Shown: positions 27,111-36,478, counted from the first letter of the stretch. The stretch is DNA of 64,000 nt from WLWS01 sp047638675 (GCA_047638675.1 JBLIML010000002.1:1-64000), one strand, 5' to 3'. Notes: generated by a model not told the origin, from the sequence alone. Program-made: numbers and translations.

Positions 27111-28709
27111 TCACTGGATGCTGAAGTGTTCAAAACTCACGCTTGATTCCTCTAGCGTATCGGCAACGACTCGACGTTGTTGATTATTGAAAATGAGCTC
27201 GAATTCCCTTTCAGCTGTAAATAAACCTTTAGGGGTAATCACATTTTTATTTGATTGATCGCTTGGGTCTCCGATTAAAAAGGCCCTGCGATATTGGAGG
27301 TCTCGTGTGTCGCCTTCACAGGCACGAATGGCTGCCGGATGTGCATCTTTTCCTATTGTTTGAATGCCAACTTTGTAGATCTTATTTTGACGGATCATAA
27401 GCCAGCGAATGACGCCTAGATTCCACGAGTTTTTATTGCCTCCAGACGTGTTCTCGGCGATGCCCACCAGATCATCGACTCTGACGTTTTCCCGCGGCTT
27501 GTCATTCTTGATGACTGCAAATCCTCCCGGGCCTTGATCCACAAGACTCCACTGATCTACAGAGTAGACTCGTTGTATGGTTTCCTCCATGTCGTCAACT
27601 ATATTGTCATATTCCTCGTGATCGACTAGCGGTGAGACAAAATCCACTTCTTTGTTGATGAAGTAATAGACGGCGTTTAATCCGCAGGTCAACTTCAAGG
27701 TGCCTTCGCTGGTTTCTCTGGGGAAATAGCGCTTGGGTGGCAATCCCCAGGCTTTACTCATGTGAGTCAATATAGATTTCGCGAAGAAAGGAGATATTTT
27801 AATGCTGCTATCGAGATTTTGGCCATTGTTTAACGCGGCAAGCTGTTGTTGTATTACCTTGCCAAGCGCCGTCGTTTCAATAAGACGATGTTTTTCAACA
27901 GGGAGTTTAGTGTCGAATTTCGAATAAGGCAGGGGAGCCGCATCCTGATCCAGGTTGACGACAAAATAACCGCTTGGACTGGCAGGCGTTTCAAAGCGTT
28001 TAATCTGTGCGAATTCAGCCCAGGTCTGTAATTGTTCGAATATTTCCCAGATCGCGCCAAAAGGCAAATGGTGTGGATCGGCAAGTGATGCCAGAACGAT
28101 CTTCTTGTAGGCATGCGCGATGGAGGTCGCTTCAGTTTTTACATTTTTGCCCGGCAATACGATGGTGTTGTTTTCCTGACCAATATCCTCGGCAAAGGTG
28201 AAAATATTATTGACTTCTCGCCAGACATTTTTCGGAATAGGTGCGTACTCAAGAAAACTAAAAATCATCGCATGAGATAAATAATTCAGTGACATTAGCA
28301 TAGCTGGCAGAGGTGGCCTGGATTGTCCCCAGAGGGTTTTTCGTTTGAGTTCTTCGTCTACTGCAAGTTTGCAGGCCAAGCCCAAATTAACGGCGATTTT
28401 TTTAAGGATGGACAGTTGTGCCTGCATCGAACTGATTGACTGCAGGGTATGTTGGGCACCCGTCTTGATCTGCGAGTCCAGGTAATCCTGATAAGGACGG
28501 TTATAAAGTTCAACCAGTTCGATACGTACTGAAGGTTTTAAGGTTTCTTTGTTTGTCGCTTTTACGGCGTCATGCAAAATTACCGCAGTTTTTTGAAAAT
28601 CGATATACGGAAGCTTGTCCAGCCACTCTTCAATATAAAGGGGTCTTGTCTCAATTTGTATGCCAGCTGAAGTCTTACGAGTCGGTATTGAATGTAGGTC
28701 TAACGCCAT
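27111..28709 (-). CDS. Uncharacterised protein with PilZ-like C-terminal region
   Basis: The 532-residue soluble protein has no signal peptide. Residues 1-370 are mostly helical and not recognised. The last 170 residues contain WSLVDQGPGGFAVI, a VRVDDLVGIAEN segment and WNLGVIRWLM, then VGIQTIGKDAHPAAIR. This order (S/G-G-x-GGxxV, R-x-G-D-L, W-x-LGVIRWL, VGxExL) recalls the PilZ-like tail of large gammaproteobacterial proteins that may sense cyclic di-GMP, though the canonical RxxxR and D/NxSxxG residues are not intact. Function is not assigned. It stands alone, convergent with yihY. Confidence 0.55.
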   Translation of the reverse strand: MALDLHSIPTRKTSAGIQIETRPLYIEEWLDKLPYIDFQKTAVILHDAVKATNKETLKPSVRIELVELYNRPYQDYLDSQIKTGAQHTLQSISSMQAQLSILKKIAVNLGLACKLAVDEELKRKTLWGQSRPPLPAMLMSLNYLSHAMIFSFLEYAPIPKNVWREVNNIFTFAEDIGQENNTIVLPGKNVKTEATSIAHAYKKIVLASLADPHHLPFGAIWEIFEQLQTWAEFAQIKRFETPASPSGYFVVNLDQDAAPLPYSKFDTKLPVEKHRLIETTALGKVIQQQLAALNNGQNLDSSIKISPFFAKSILTHMSKAWGLPPKRYFPRETSEGTLKLTCGLNAVYYFINKEVDFVSPLVDHEEYDNIVDDMEETIQRVYSVDQWSLVDQGPGGFAVIKNDKPRENVRVDDLVGIAENTSGGNKNSWNLGVIRWLMIRQNKIYKVGIQTIGKDAHPAAIRACEGDTRDLQYRRAFLIGDPSDQSNKNVITPKGLFTAEREFELIFNNQQRRVVADTLEESSVSFEHFSIQ

Positions 28710-29072
28710 AGTTGTCCTTAGGATATTTTTATTTTAATACTAGCTGCTTTCAATCGTTCAAATGAGCAAAAGCGACTCTTTTTTACAGACTATTGTAAAT
28801 TCAAAGCAAACAACGTTCCATGATCCTGTATTTGTAGAGAATAAAACCTCAATATACGCATTTCACCTCAAAAGTTTAGTCCACCCTGTCTTTAAAAGAC
28901 GGTTAATGCCATGTGCAAGAAAACGAAATATTTTAAAAAAAATTATATATCAATAAGATATGAAAATAATACTAAGCAAACAGAAAAAATATTTGTCTGG
29001 ACTGGTAAATGCCGAGGACGAGGTAATAGCGCTATATCACGACGAAAATGCAGCACGTAGCAGGGATTTGTC
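28710..29072. other. 363-base gap without a convincing gene
   Basis: This A+T-rich stretch separates the divergent 532-residue gene and acyP. It holds a 64-codon frame (28762-28956) without a ribosome site, then, in the same frame after one stop, a 38-codon frame (28960-29076) that overlaps the acyP start. Neither resembles a known protein. No tRNA or terminator seen. Confidence 0.5.
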
Positions 29073-29363
29073 TTGAGTTTACGACATAACAATAATGACG
29101 TAAGCCTGAAATATCGAGTGCATGGCAGAGTTCAGGGCGTGTTTTTCCGTGCATCCACAAAACAACAGGCGGATGTTCTCGGAATTTCAGGTTGGGTTCG
29201 AAACAGTGATGATGGTGATGTTGAGGGGTTGGCAAGTGGATCGAAGGAACAGCTTCAATCCTTCAAAGAATGGCTGAGTCATGGGCCACGCATGGCGAGG
29301 GTGGAAAAACTACAAATCGAAGACTCGGATTATGAGGCTTTTGAAGGTTTTACAATTCGTTAG
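29073..29363 (+). CDS. acyP: Acylphosphatase
   Basis: The 96-residue protein contains the acylphosphatase signature YRVHGRVQGVFFRAST with the catalytic Arg, and GWVRNSDDGDVEGLASG with the catalytic Asn. It hydrolyses carboxyl-phosphate bonds such as acetyl phosphate. The start is TTG 29073, preceded by AGGGA with 6-base spacing; it overlaps the stop of a 38-codon frame. Convergent with proS. Confidence 0.92.
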   Translation: MSLRHNNNDVSLKYRVHGRVQGVFFRASTKQQADVLGISGWVRNSDDGDVEGLASGSKEQLQSFKEWLSHGPRMARVEKLQIEDSDYEAFEGFTIR

Positions 29364-29458
29364 CATAAAAGAACATAGCCATGCAGTATCCAGAGCTACG
29401 GTTTATTTAAATTTTTCATCTCCGCCGACAATCAGGATTAATTATGTTAAAGCTGTTT

Positions 29459-31183
29459 TTAATTCAGCTTCAGCTTCAGCTTTAGCTTTTCTGTTATAAA
29501 TTCGACAGCGTTTTCCAGTTTTACGTCGGTATTGTCTGTATCAGTTCGTCCTTTATATTCCAGGGTCTGGGCATCCAGGCCACGCTCACTGAAGACAAAG
29601 CGATGCGGTATACCAATAAGCTCCATATCTGCAAACATAACGCCGGGGCGTTCACGTCGGTCATCAACAAGCACTTCGATGTTGGCCGAGCGAAATTTAT
29701 CATACAGTGCCATCACGGCCTCCCTCAGTCGCAGTGATTTGTGCATGTGAATGGGCACTAACACCACTGAGAAGGGAGCGATGCTAGCGGGCCAGATAAT
29801 ACCTTTGTCGTCATGGTTCTGTTCAATTGCTGCAGCAACAATGCGAGAGATGCCGATGCCATAACAACCCATAATAAGCGTACTTGCTTCACCATTTTCA
29901 TTGAGACAATTAGCTTTCATGGCAGCGCTGTACCTGGTGCCGAGTTGGAAAATGTGCCCTACCTCTATGCCCTGTGCGATCTTAACATTGCCACTACCGT
30001 CTGGGGCGGGTTCTCCACTGACAATATTTCGAATATCCGCCGTGATGAATTCCTGCACATCTCCTCCCCAATTAGCGCCAATTAGGTGGTAATCGTTTTC
30101 GTTAGCGCCGCAGACAAAATCAGTGACATGCGCGGCGCTGTGATCAACGATGACGGGGATATCCAGACCCAGTGGGCCCAAAGAGCCAATCTCGCATGCA
30201 AGTTTACGCTTAATAGCTTCGGTGGAGGCAAATGTAAGCGGTTTGCTGACAACTTCCAGTTTTTCAACCTTTATCCTGTTCAGATCATGATCTCCCCGTA
30301 ACACCAGTGCCACCAGCGAGTCATCTTTACCATTGACTATCAAAGTCTTCAGGCATTTTTCCGAAGCCACATTAAGAAATGCGGCGACATCCTCGATACT
30401 ATGTTGACCGGGAGTCGCAATTTTTTTCAGTGTTTGTTCCGGCTGTGGGCGTTGACCGTCAGGTAGTGGCGCGGCAGCAAGTTCAATATTCGCGGCGTAC
30501 TCGCCATTTTCCGTGAAAACGATACGATCTTCACCAGAATCTGCCAGAACATGAAATTCATGAGATGTGCTGCCTCCAATGCTACCTGAGTCGGCAATGA
30601 CAGCACGAAAAGCAAGGCCGACGCGTTCGAAAATGCGCGTATAGCAAGCGAACATTTGTTCATAAGTTTCTTGCAGCGAAGCCTGATTCAGATGAAATGA
30701 ATAGGCATCTTTCATGAGGAATTCCCGTGCCCGCATGATGCCGAAACGAGGACGTATTTCATCACGAAATTTGGTTTGGATTTGGTAGAAATTAGCCGGA
30801 AGCTGTTTATAGCTACGGATCTCCCTGCGTACTAAATCGGTGATAACTTCTTCGTGGGTCGGTCCGAGGCAGAAATCACGCTGATGCCGATCAGACAGAC
30901 GCAACAACTCCGGACCATACTTTTCCCAGCGACCCGACTCCTGCCACAACTCGGCGGGCTGTACACCAGACATGAGAATTTCCTGCGCACCGGTGTTATC
31001 CATTTCCTCCCTGACAATGCCCTCTACCTTGCGTAAGACCCGTAATCCCATCGGTAGCCAGGTATAAATACCAGCGGCTAATTGCCGAACAAGTCCGGCT
31101 CGCAACATCAGTTGATGGCTGACGATCTCGGCATCTGCCGGTGCTTCTCTTTGGGTGGCGAGCAATATTTGTGATGTGCGCAT
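29459..31183 (-). CDS. proS: Prolyl-tRNA synthetase
   Basis: The 574-residue class II synthetase has MRTSQILLATQREAPADAEIVSHQLMLRAG at its N-terminus (motif 1 region follows in YTWLPMGLRVL), FCLGPTHEEVITD for motif 2, a central editing (INS) domain at about 225-390, and GCYGIGISRIVAAAIEQNHD for motif 3. It charges tRNA-Pro and hydrolyses mischarged alanyl-tRNA. The final residues are a KLKLKLN run encoded by a TTCAGC hexamer repeat, longer than usual for this family. Confidence 0.96.
   Translation of the reverse strand: MRTSQILLATQREAPADAEIVSHQLMLRAGLVRQLAAGIYTWLPMGLRVLRKVEGIVREEMDNTGAQEILMSGVQPAELWQESGRWEKYGPELLRLSDRHQRDFCLGPTHEEVITDLVRREIRSYKQLPANFYQIQTKFRDEIRPRFGIMRAREFLMKDAYSFHLNQASLQETYEQMFACYTRIFERVGLAFRAVIADSGSIGGSTSHEFHVLADSGEDRIVFTENGEYAANIELAAAPLPDGQRPQPEQTLKKIATPGQHSIEDVAAFLNVASEKCLKTLIVNGKDDSLVALVLRGDHDLNRIKVEKLEVVSKPLTFASTEAIKRKLACEIGSLGPLGLDIPVIVDHSAAHVTDFVCGANENDYHLIGANWGGDVQEFITADIRNIVSGEPAPDGSGNVKIAQGIEVGHIFQLGTRYSAAMKANCLNENGEASTLIMGCYGIGISRIVAAAIEQNHDDKGIIWPASIAPFSVVLVPIHMHKSLRLREAVMALYDKFRSANIEVLVDDRRERPGVMFADMELIGIPHRFVFSERGLDAQTLEYKGRTDTDNTDVKLENAVEFITEKLKLKLKLN
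29463..29486. repeat. Hexanucleotide tandem repeat at the proS 3' end
   Basis: Three perfect TTCAGC units (29463-29480) are followed by one TTTAGC unit. On the coding strand they encode alternating Lys-Leu at the extreme C-terminus of prolyl-tRNA synthetase. A repeat of this kind can change length by slippage without a frameshift. Confidence 0.8.
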
Positions 31184-31288
31184 GCTTGTCTAAGTTCGTG
31201 TCATTCTAAAGGAGGCGTATGTTACCGTGGGGCAAATCAAAAGTAGAGATAAAACTAAAGTGCAGTTCAGAGCGAATTTAGTCGCAAT

Positions 31289-31303
31289 TTGTGCAAAGCA
31301 CAA
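31289..31303. promoter_or_regulatory. Inverted repeat upstream of ilvI
   Basis: TTGTGC-AAA-GCACAA is a perfect 6-bp inverted repeat, 76 bases ahead of the ilvI start and just before a TTGACT that could serve as a -35 element (31305-31310). It may be an operator for the ilvIH operon; the factor is unknown. No leader peptide rich in Ile, Leu or Val codons is seen in this gap. Confidence 0.3.
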
Positions 31304-31378
31304 CTTGACTTCAGCCATGAAAATCAGTAGCTTGCAGTAGTTTGTCTGTAGGCAAAATCATTGTATTGAGAATACGAC

Positions 31379-33106
31379 GTGAGTAAATCAAAAGAAATAT
31401 TACGTGGAGCAGAAATATTTACGCGCGCTCTGAAAGACGAGGGCGTGGAGTATATTTTTGGCTACCCGGGTGGCGCGGTGTTACATATCTATGATGCCCT
31501 GTTCAAGCAGGATGATGTCAAGCATATTCTCACGCGTCACGAACAGGGAGCGGCGCACGCCGCCGATGGATACGCGCGCGCGACGGGTAAGCCTGGCGTG
31601 GTACTTGTCACCTCCGGACCTGGCGCGACAAACATCGTCACGGGCATAGCCACCGCACATATGGATTCCATTCCGATGGTGGTGTTCACAGGTCAAGTGG
31701 CTACCAATATGATCGGTAACGATACCTTCCAGGAAGTTGACGCAGTTGGCATCACACGACCCTGTGTAAAGCACAATTTTCTGGTTAACGACGTCAGCGA
31801 ATTGGCTAGCACCATTAAAAAGGCGTTTTATATCGCCAGTAGTGGAAGACCAGGACCTGTGCTGGTGGATTTGCCAAAGGATATAACGGCAGAATCCTGT
31901 GTCTACGAATACCCGGCAGCGCTGGATATCCGATCCTACAAGCCAGCCGTAAAAGGCCATCCACGACAGATAAAAAAAGCCATAGACCTGATTGTTTCGG
32001 CAAAAAAACCGATGATCTACAGCGGCGGTGGAGCTGTGCTGGCTGAAGCAAACAAGGAGCTGACTCAGTTCGCACAATCGTTGGGCTATCCCATCACCAA
32101 TACTCTCATGGGTCTGGGTGCCTATCCAGCTACCGACAAACAGTTTATTGGCATGCTCGGTATGCATGGCACTTATGAAGCGAACATGGCCATGCATCAC
32201 TGTGATGTTTTGATTGCCATTGGTGCGCGTTTCGATGATCGGGTAACAGGTGATCTTGAAAAGTTTTGCCCTTATGCAAAAATTGTTCAGATTGACGTTG
32301 ATCCATCCTCCATTTCTAAAAATGTACCCGTTGATATCCCCATCGTAGGTGATGTTAAAAGTGTATTGACAGATATGAATGTTGTTCTCAAGGAGAGTAA
32401 AAAGCAGGTAGACAAGAAGTCATTGAAGGCGTGGTGGAAGCAGATCAATGAATGGCAGGCGATGGATTGTCTGCGATTCGATCGTAAAAGCGAGGTCATA
32501 AAGCCACAGTATGTTGTTGAAAAACTTTATGAGCTGACCGGGGGAGATGCTTACGTCACATCGGACGTTGGTCAGCACCAGATGTGGGCTGCACAATTTT
32601 ACAAGTTTGATAAACCCAGGCGTTGGATAAATTCCGGTGGCCTCGGCACTATGGGTTTCGGTTTACCTGCGGCTTTCGGCGTGCAACTTGCGTTTCCTGA
32701 CGAAGTTGTGTGTTGCATCACTGGCGAGGCATCTTTGGTGATGTGTATCCAGGAATTGTCGACCTGTTTGCAATATGGAACGCCCGTGAAGATTATCAAC
32801 CTGAACAATGGTTATATGGGTATGGTGCGTCAGTGGCAGGAATTTTTCTACGATAAACGTTATTCACACTCCTATTTCGAAGCGCTGCCGGATTTCGTCA
32901 AGTTGGCAGAGGCTTTTGGGCACGTTGGTATGCGCGTTGAGAAGACCGCTGATGTTGAGGGTGCACTTAAGGACGCACTGGCAATGAAAGACAGGCTCGT
33001 GTTAATGGATTTCATGACGGACAAAACTGAGAACGTCTACCCCATGATAGCCGCGGGTAAGGGCCAGCATGAAATGCATCTGACGACGGAAAGGGAACTG
33101 GCATGA
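31379..33106 (+). CDS. ilvI: Acetolactate synthase, large catalytic subunit
   Basis: The 575-residue ThDP enzyme has FGYPGGAVLHIYDAL and RHEQGAAHAADGYARATGKPG near the start (catalytic Glu in EQGA), a central FAD-type domain, and the ThDP site ITGEASLVMCIQEL to NLNNGYMG near 450-480; GEA replaces the classic GDG, with acid and spacing kept. It condenses pyruvate with pyruvate or 2-ketobutyrate in valine, leucine and isoleucine synthesis. Start is GTG 31379. Overlaps ilvH by 4 bases. Confidence 0.95.
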   Translation: MSKSKEILRGAEIFTRALKDEGVEYIFGYPGGAVLHIYDALFKQDDVKHILTRHEQGAAHAADGYARATGKPGVVLVTSGPGATNIVTGIATAHMDSIPMVVFTGQVATNMIGNDTFQEVDAVGITRPCVKHNFLVNDVSELASTIKKAFYIASSGRPGPVLVDLPKDITAESCVYEYPAALDIRSYKPAVKGHPRQIKKAIDLIVSAKKPMIYSGGGAVLAEANKELTQFAQSLGYPITNTLMGLGAYPATDKQFIGMLGMHGTYEANMAMHHCDVLIAIGARFDDRVTGDLEKFCPYAKIVQIDVDPSSISKNVPVDIPIVGDVKSVLTDMNVVLKESKKQVDKKSLKAWWKQINEWQAMDCLRFDRKSEVIKPQYVVEKLYELTGGDAYVTSDVGQHQMWAAQFYKFDKPRRWINSGGLGTMGFGLPAAFGVQLAFPDEVVCCITGEASLVMCIQELSTCLQYGTPVKIINLNNGYMGMVRQWQEFFYDKRYSHSYFEALPDFVKLAEAFGHVGMRVEKTADVEGALKDALAMKDRLVLMDFMTDKTENVYPMIAAGKGQHEMHLTTERELA

Positions 33107-33594
33107 GGCATATCTTGTCCTTGCTACTGGAAAATGAGGCTGGTGCTCTCTCTCGCGTTGCGGGTCTTTTTTCCGCTCGGGCATTCAATATTGAATCCCT
33201 GACAGTCGCTGTGACTGAAGACCCATCCATGTCGCGAATGACCATCGTCACAGTGGGGTCAGATGAGATCATCGAACAAATTACCAAGCAATTAAATAAA
33301 TTGATCGATGTCATCAAGGTCGTAGACTTGAATGAAAGCGAGCACATTGAACGCGAACTCATGTTGATCAAAGTGAGTGCCGAAGGTGAGGCTAGAGAAG
33401 AGGTAAAACGTCTGGTGGAAATATTCCGCGGCAGGATAATTGATGTAACGGAAAAAACCTACACCATTGAAATGACCGGGTCCGGGGATAAGCTGGATGC
33501 TTTTATTGAGGCATTGAACAAAAAATTGATAAAGGAAGTGGTTAGATCAGGAGTCTCCGGAATTGGTCGGGGCGACAGGGCAATTACAATTTAA
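33103..33594 (+). CDS. ilvH: Acetolactate synthase, small regulatory subunit
   Basis: The 163-residue protein has an N-terminal ACT domain, MRHILSLLLENEAGALSRVAGLFSARAFNIESL, that binds valine for feedback inhibition, and the C-terminal small-subunit domain with EGEAREEVKRL and IEMTGSGDKLDAFIEAL. It activates IlvI and confers valine control. ATG overlaps the ilvI stop by 4 bases, giving equal translation of the two subunits. Confidence 0.96.
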   Translation: MRHILSLLLENEAGALSRVAGLFSARAFNIESLTVAVTEDPSMSRMTIVTVGSDEIIEQITKQLNKLIDVIKVVDLNESEHIERELMLIKVSAEGEAREEVKRLVEIFRGRIIDVTEKTYTIEMTGSGDKLDAFIEALNKKLIKEVVRSGVSGIGRGDRAITI

Positions 33595-33671
33595 GAACAC
33601 TTTGGGTGTGCATATGCACTATTTCTCAGGGCCTTTTTAATTAACTTAGATAATTTTCGAGATACAGACAA

Positions 33672-34688
33672 ATGAATATTTATTACGACAAAGATGCTGA
33701 TTTATCACTAATACAAAGCAAGAAAGTAGCGATCATAGGTTATGGCTCGCAAGGCCATGCTCACGCAAACAATTTGAAAGACTCTGGCGTTGATGTCTGT
33801 GTGGGTCTGCGCAGCGGTTCGAGTTCGGCTGCAAAAGCGAAAGCCGCGGGTATTTCTGTTAAATCAATTGAAGACGCAGTTGCGTGGGCGGATGTCGTTA
33901 TGATTCTCGCGCCGGATGAGCATCAGGCAGCTCTTTATCGTGACCAGATAGCCCCAAATATCAAAAATGGTGCAGCTATGGCTTTTGCGCATGGCTTTAA
34001 TATCCATTTTCAACAGATTGTGCCACGCAGTGATCTTGACGTTATTATGATTGCCCCGAAAGGCCCCGGTCATTTAGTACGTTCCACTTATACTGAAGGC
34101 GGTGGAGTGCCTTCTCTGATTGCTGTGCATCAGGATGCTTCCGGACAGAGCAAAGAACTGGCACTTTCTTATGCCAGTGCTAACGGTGGTGGACGCGCCG
34201 GGGTAATTGAAACCAATTTTCGTGAAGAAACGGAAACCGATTTATTCGGCGAGCAGGCAGTTCTGTGCGGCGGTATCACCGCACTTATTCAGGCAGGTTT
34301 TGAAACACTGGTGGATGCGGGATATGCACCAGAGATGGCCTACTTCGAATGTTTGCATGAAACCAAACTAATTGTGGATTTAATCTACGAGGGCGGCATC
34401 GCAAATATGCGTTATTCGATTTCCAATACTGCGGAATATGGCGATTTTACCCGTGGTCCGCGAATCATCACTGATGAGACACGCAAGGTGATGAAGGAAA
34501 TCCTTAAAGAAATCCAGACAGGTCAATTTGCCCGGGAATTTATTCTTGAGAATCAAGGAGGCGCGGCTGTCATGAAGGCGGAACGTCGTCTTGGTCAACA
34601 ACACCAAATCGAACAGGTTGGGGAAAAATTGCGTTCGATGATGCCCTGGATTAAACGGAATCAGCTGGTGGATCAAGAAAAAAATTAG
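33672..34688 (+). CDS. ilvC: Ketol-acid reductoisomerase (NADP+), class I
   Basis: The 338-residue enzyme has the short class I form: VAIIGYGSQGHAHANNLKDSG as the NADPH loop, ILAPDEHQAALY, APKGPGHLVRSTYTEGGGVP, and the metal ligands in FGEQAVLCGG and CLHETKLIVDLIYEGG. It isomerises and reduces acetolactate or acetohydroxybutyrate. It follows ilvH after 77 bases, a gap holding a 12-bp palindrome (33608-33619), and is likely in the same transcript. Confidence 0.97.
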   Translation: MNIYYDKDADLSLIQSKKVAIIGYGSQGHAHANNLKDSGVDVCVGLRSGSSSAAKAKAAGISVKSIEDAVAWADVVMILAPDEHQAALYRDQIAPNIKNGAAMAFAHGFNIHFQQIVPRSDLDVIMIAPKGPGHLVRSTYTEGGGVPSLIAVHQDASGQSKELALSYASANGGGRAGVIETNFREETETDLFGEQAVLCGGITALIQAGFETLVDAGYAPEMAYFECLHETKLIVDLIYEGGIANMRYSISNTAEYGDFTRGPRIITDETRKVMKEILKEIQTGQFAREFILENQGGAAVMKAERRLGQQHQIEQVGEKLRSMMPWIKRNQLVDQEKN

Positions 34689-34777
34689 GGCATATGTAAG
34701 CATTATTGCTGAGCCGCCGTTCGCCGTTTTGACCATCCTTATCATTTTTGTGCTGGAAGCAGCACAAGGTCCCTGCT

Positions 34778-35431
34778 ATGTCAGGTAATGGAAATCGTCT
34801 CATTGCCAGGGAAGGTATACCAGTATTGCTTGTTTTGCTCATACTCGTACCAACCTCGCAAGTTTTTTTTGGTTTTTCCGTGTCTCTGTTTTTTATTCTG
34901 TTATTTACAATTGCTGTGCTCTTGTTCAGGGATCCGAAATGCGAGGTGCCCGCAGCGCCGCTTGCGGTATTGAGTCCCGCCACAGGGAGGATAGTGTCGA
35001 TAACGCATACCGAGGATCCCTGGTTGTCCCGTCCCGCGATCAAAGTGCGCATTAAAATCTCTCCCTGGGATACACATATTTTACGCTGTCCAGCAGAAGG
35101 CAAGCTCATGAATCAATGGTCATCCAATGAGCAAAAAGAGGGTTTTGACAGACAATATGCCTACTGGCTTCAAACTGACGAAGGAGACGACCTGCTTTTG
35201 GCTTTGGGTATGAATAGAGCGGCGGTATTTACTCGCGTGACGATGACCGTCGGCGAGCGCACTGGACAGGGTCAACGTTGTGGTTTTCTCTATTTCGCGG
35301 GAGTTGTTGACGTTTATCTGCCAGAAAACGCGCGCCTAAATAGTCATGTCGGCGATCATGTAAAGTCGGGTACAGCCATTCTTGGGCGATTCACCCATAG
35401 CGATGCAGCAAGTGTTGTTGTAATAAGATAG
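34778..35431 (+). CDS. Phosphatidylserine decarboxylase-like protein lacking catalytic Asp and Ser
   Basis: By position and fold this is the short-type Psd: two N-terminal membrane segments, LLFRDP (48-53), KISPWDTHILRCP (93-105), and a GFLYFAGVVDVYLP end (169-182). In active enzymes the first loop reads SPADG, where Asp is part of the maturation triad, and the end reads FGS-R-VD, where Gly-Ser is cleaved and Ser becomes the pyruvoyl cofactor. Here these are SPATG (Thr69) and FAGVVD (no Ser); only the His (100) remains. It should not self-process. Start at ATG 34778 with AAGG 8 bases upstream; TTG 34748 is less likely. It lies between ilvC and pssA. Confidence 0.8.
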   Translation: MSGNGNRLIAREGIPVLLVLLILVPTSQVFFGFSVSLFFILLFTIAVLLFRDPKCEVPAAPLAVLSPATGRIVSITHTEDPWLSRPAIKVRIKISPWDTHILRCPAEGKLMNQWSSNEQKEGFDRQYAYWLQTDEGDDLLLALGMNRAAVFTRVTMTVGERTGQGQRCGFLYFAGVVDVYLPENARLNSHVGDHVKSGTAILGRFTHSDAASVVVIR

Positions 35432-35524
35432 GTTTATTTGATTGACCAATAACTAAAGCCTTATGGCATGGTGCAAGGTAAAGCTGTAATCTAATCTGAA
35501 TGCAATTACACAAGCCAGCAAATT

Positions 35525-36265
35525 ATGAGTAAACGTCGAAGAGGGATATACCTCCTTCCTAATCTATTCACTACCGCGGCTTTATTCTGCGGTTTTTATG
35601 CCATCATTGCTGCCATAAACGGGCGCTATGAACCGGCAGCTATTGCCCTGTTTGTAGCGATGATTCTGGACGGTATGGATGGGCGAATCGCCAGGATGAC
35701 CAACACCCAGAGCGATTTTGGCGTCCAATACGACAGTTTATCTGACCTGATTTCTTTTGGTCTGGCTCCAGCTTTGGTGATGTACCAGTGGTCTTTGTTC
35801 TCTTTGGGCAAGATAGGTTGGCTCGCCGCCTTTGTTTACGCGGCGACAACGGCATTGCGTCTGGCGCGCTTCAACACGCAGGCAGATACTGATGAAAAAC
35901 AATTTTTCCAGGGTCTGCCCAGCCCGGCAGCTGCGGCCATACTTGCGGGTTTTATCTGGTTAAGCGATGCCAACGATCTTTACGATGGCACAAACCTGGT
36001 ATGGATTACCTTTCCTCTAACAATTGCTGCTGGGCTGTTGATGGTAAGCAATATCAGATATCACAGTTTTAAGCAGTTTGATCTTAAGGGACGTGTGCCG
36101 TTTGTGACGATTTTGGTGCTTGTAATGATTTTGGTACTGATAGCCTTAAGACCCTCAGTGGTTCTTTTTTCACTGGCTTTTATCTACGCTTTGTCGGGAC
36201 CAGTGATGACCTTGTTATTAATACGACGACACCGTGCCAAGCGTCGTCCACAGGAAGGGAAATAA
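35525..36265 (+). CDS. pssA: CDP-diacylglycerol-serine O-phosphatidyltransferase
   Basis: The 246-residue membrane protein has the CDP-alcohol phosphatidyltransferase motif in DGMDGRIARM and DFGVQYDSLSD (about 45-72; D-x2-DG-x2-AR-x8-G-x3-D-x3-D), following LPNLFTTAALFCGFYAI. It makes phosphatidylserine from CDP-diacylglycerol and serine, the step before Psd. About seven hydrophobic helices are visible. It lies 93 bases downstream of the Psd-like gene in the usual gammaproteobacterial order. Confidence 0.94.
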   Translation: MSKRRRGIYLLPNLFTTAALFCGFYAIIAAINGRYEPAAIALFVAMILDGMDGRIARMTNTQSDFGVQYDSLSDLISFGLAPALVMYQWSLFSLGKIGWLAAFVYAATTALRLARFNTQADTDEKQFFQGLPSPAAAAILAGFIWLSDANDLYDGTNLVWITFPLTIAAGLLMVSNIRYHSFKQFDLKGRVPFVTILVLVMILVLIALRPSVVLFSLAFIYALSGPVMTLLLIRRHRAKRRPQEGK

Positions 36266-36478
36266 TTTTCAATTTCTGAACTTACTTTCTTAATCAGCCG
36301 ATCCAATTAAGATTTAGGTTCATATTCAATCGTTAAAAAATTAACGAAACAGGGATGTCTTTCATTGGAATAATCTTTGTGTTCCCTGGTGTAATAAATT
36401 CAGAAAGTGAAATATTAAATTGTAAGGAAAAATAATTTTGTCGTGATGACTACTTTAAAAATCTTCACCTGAATAAGG

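Noticed and set aside
31184..31378. Search for an ilv leader peptide or T-box upstream of ilvI
   Set aside because: No frame rich in Ile, Val or Leu codons and no terminator/antiterminator pair; only a short inverted repeat was kept.
36330..36347. TCGTTAA-AAAA-TTAACGA hairpin between pssA and the GT-C gene
   Set aside because: A weak A+T stem without a T run; may be chance in an A+T-rich gap.
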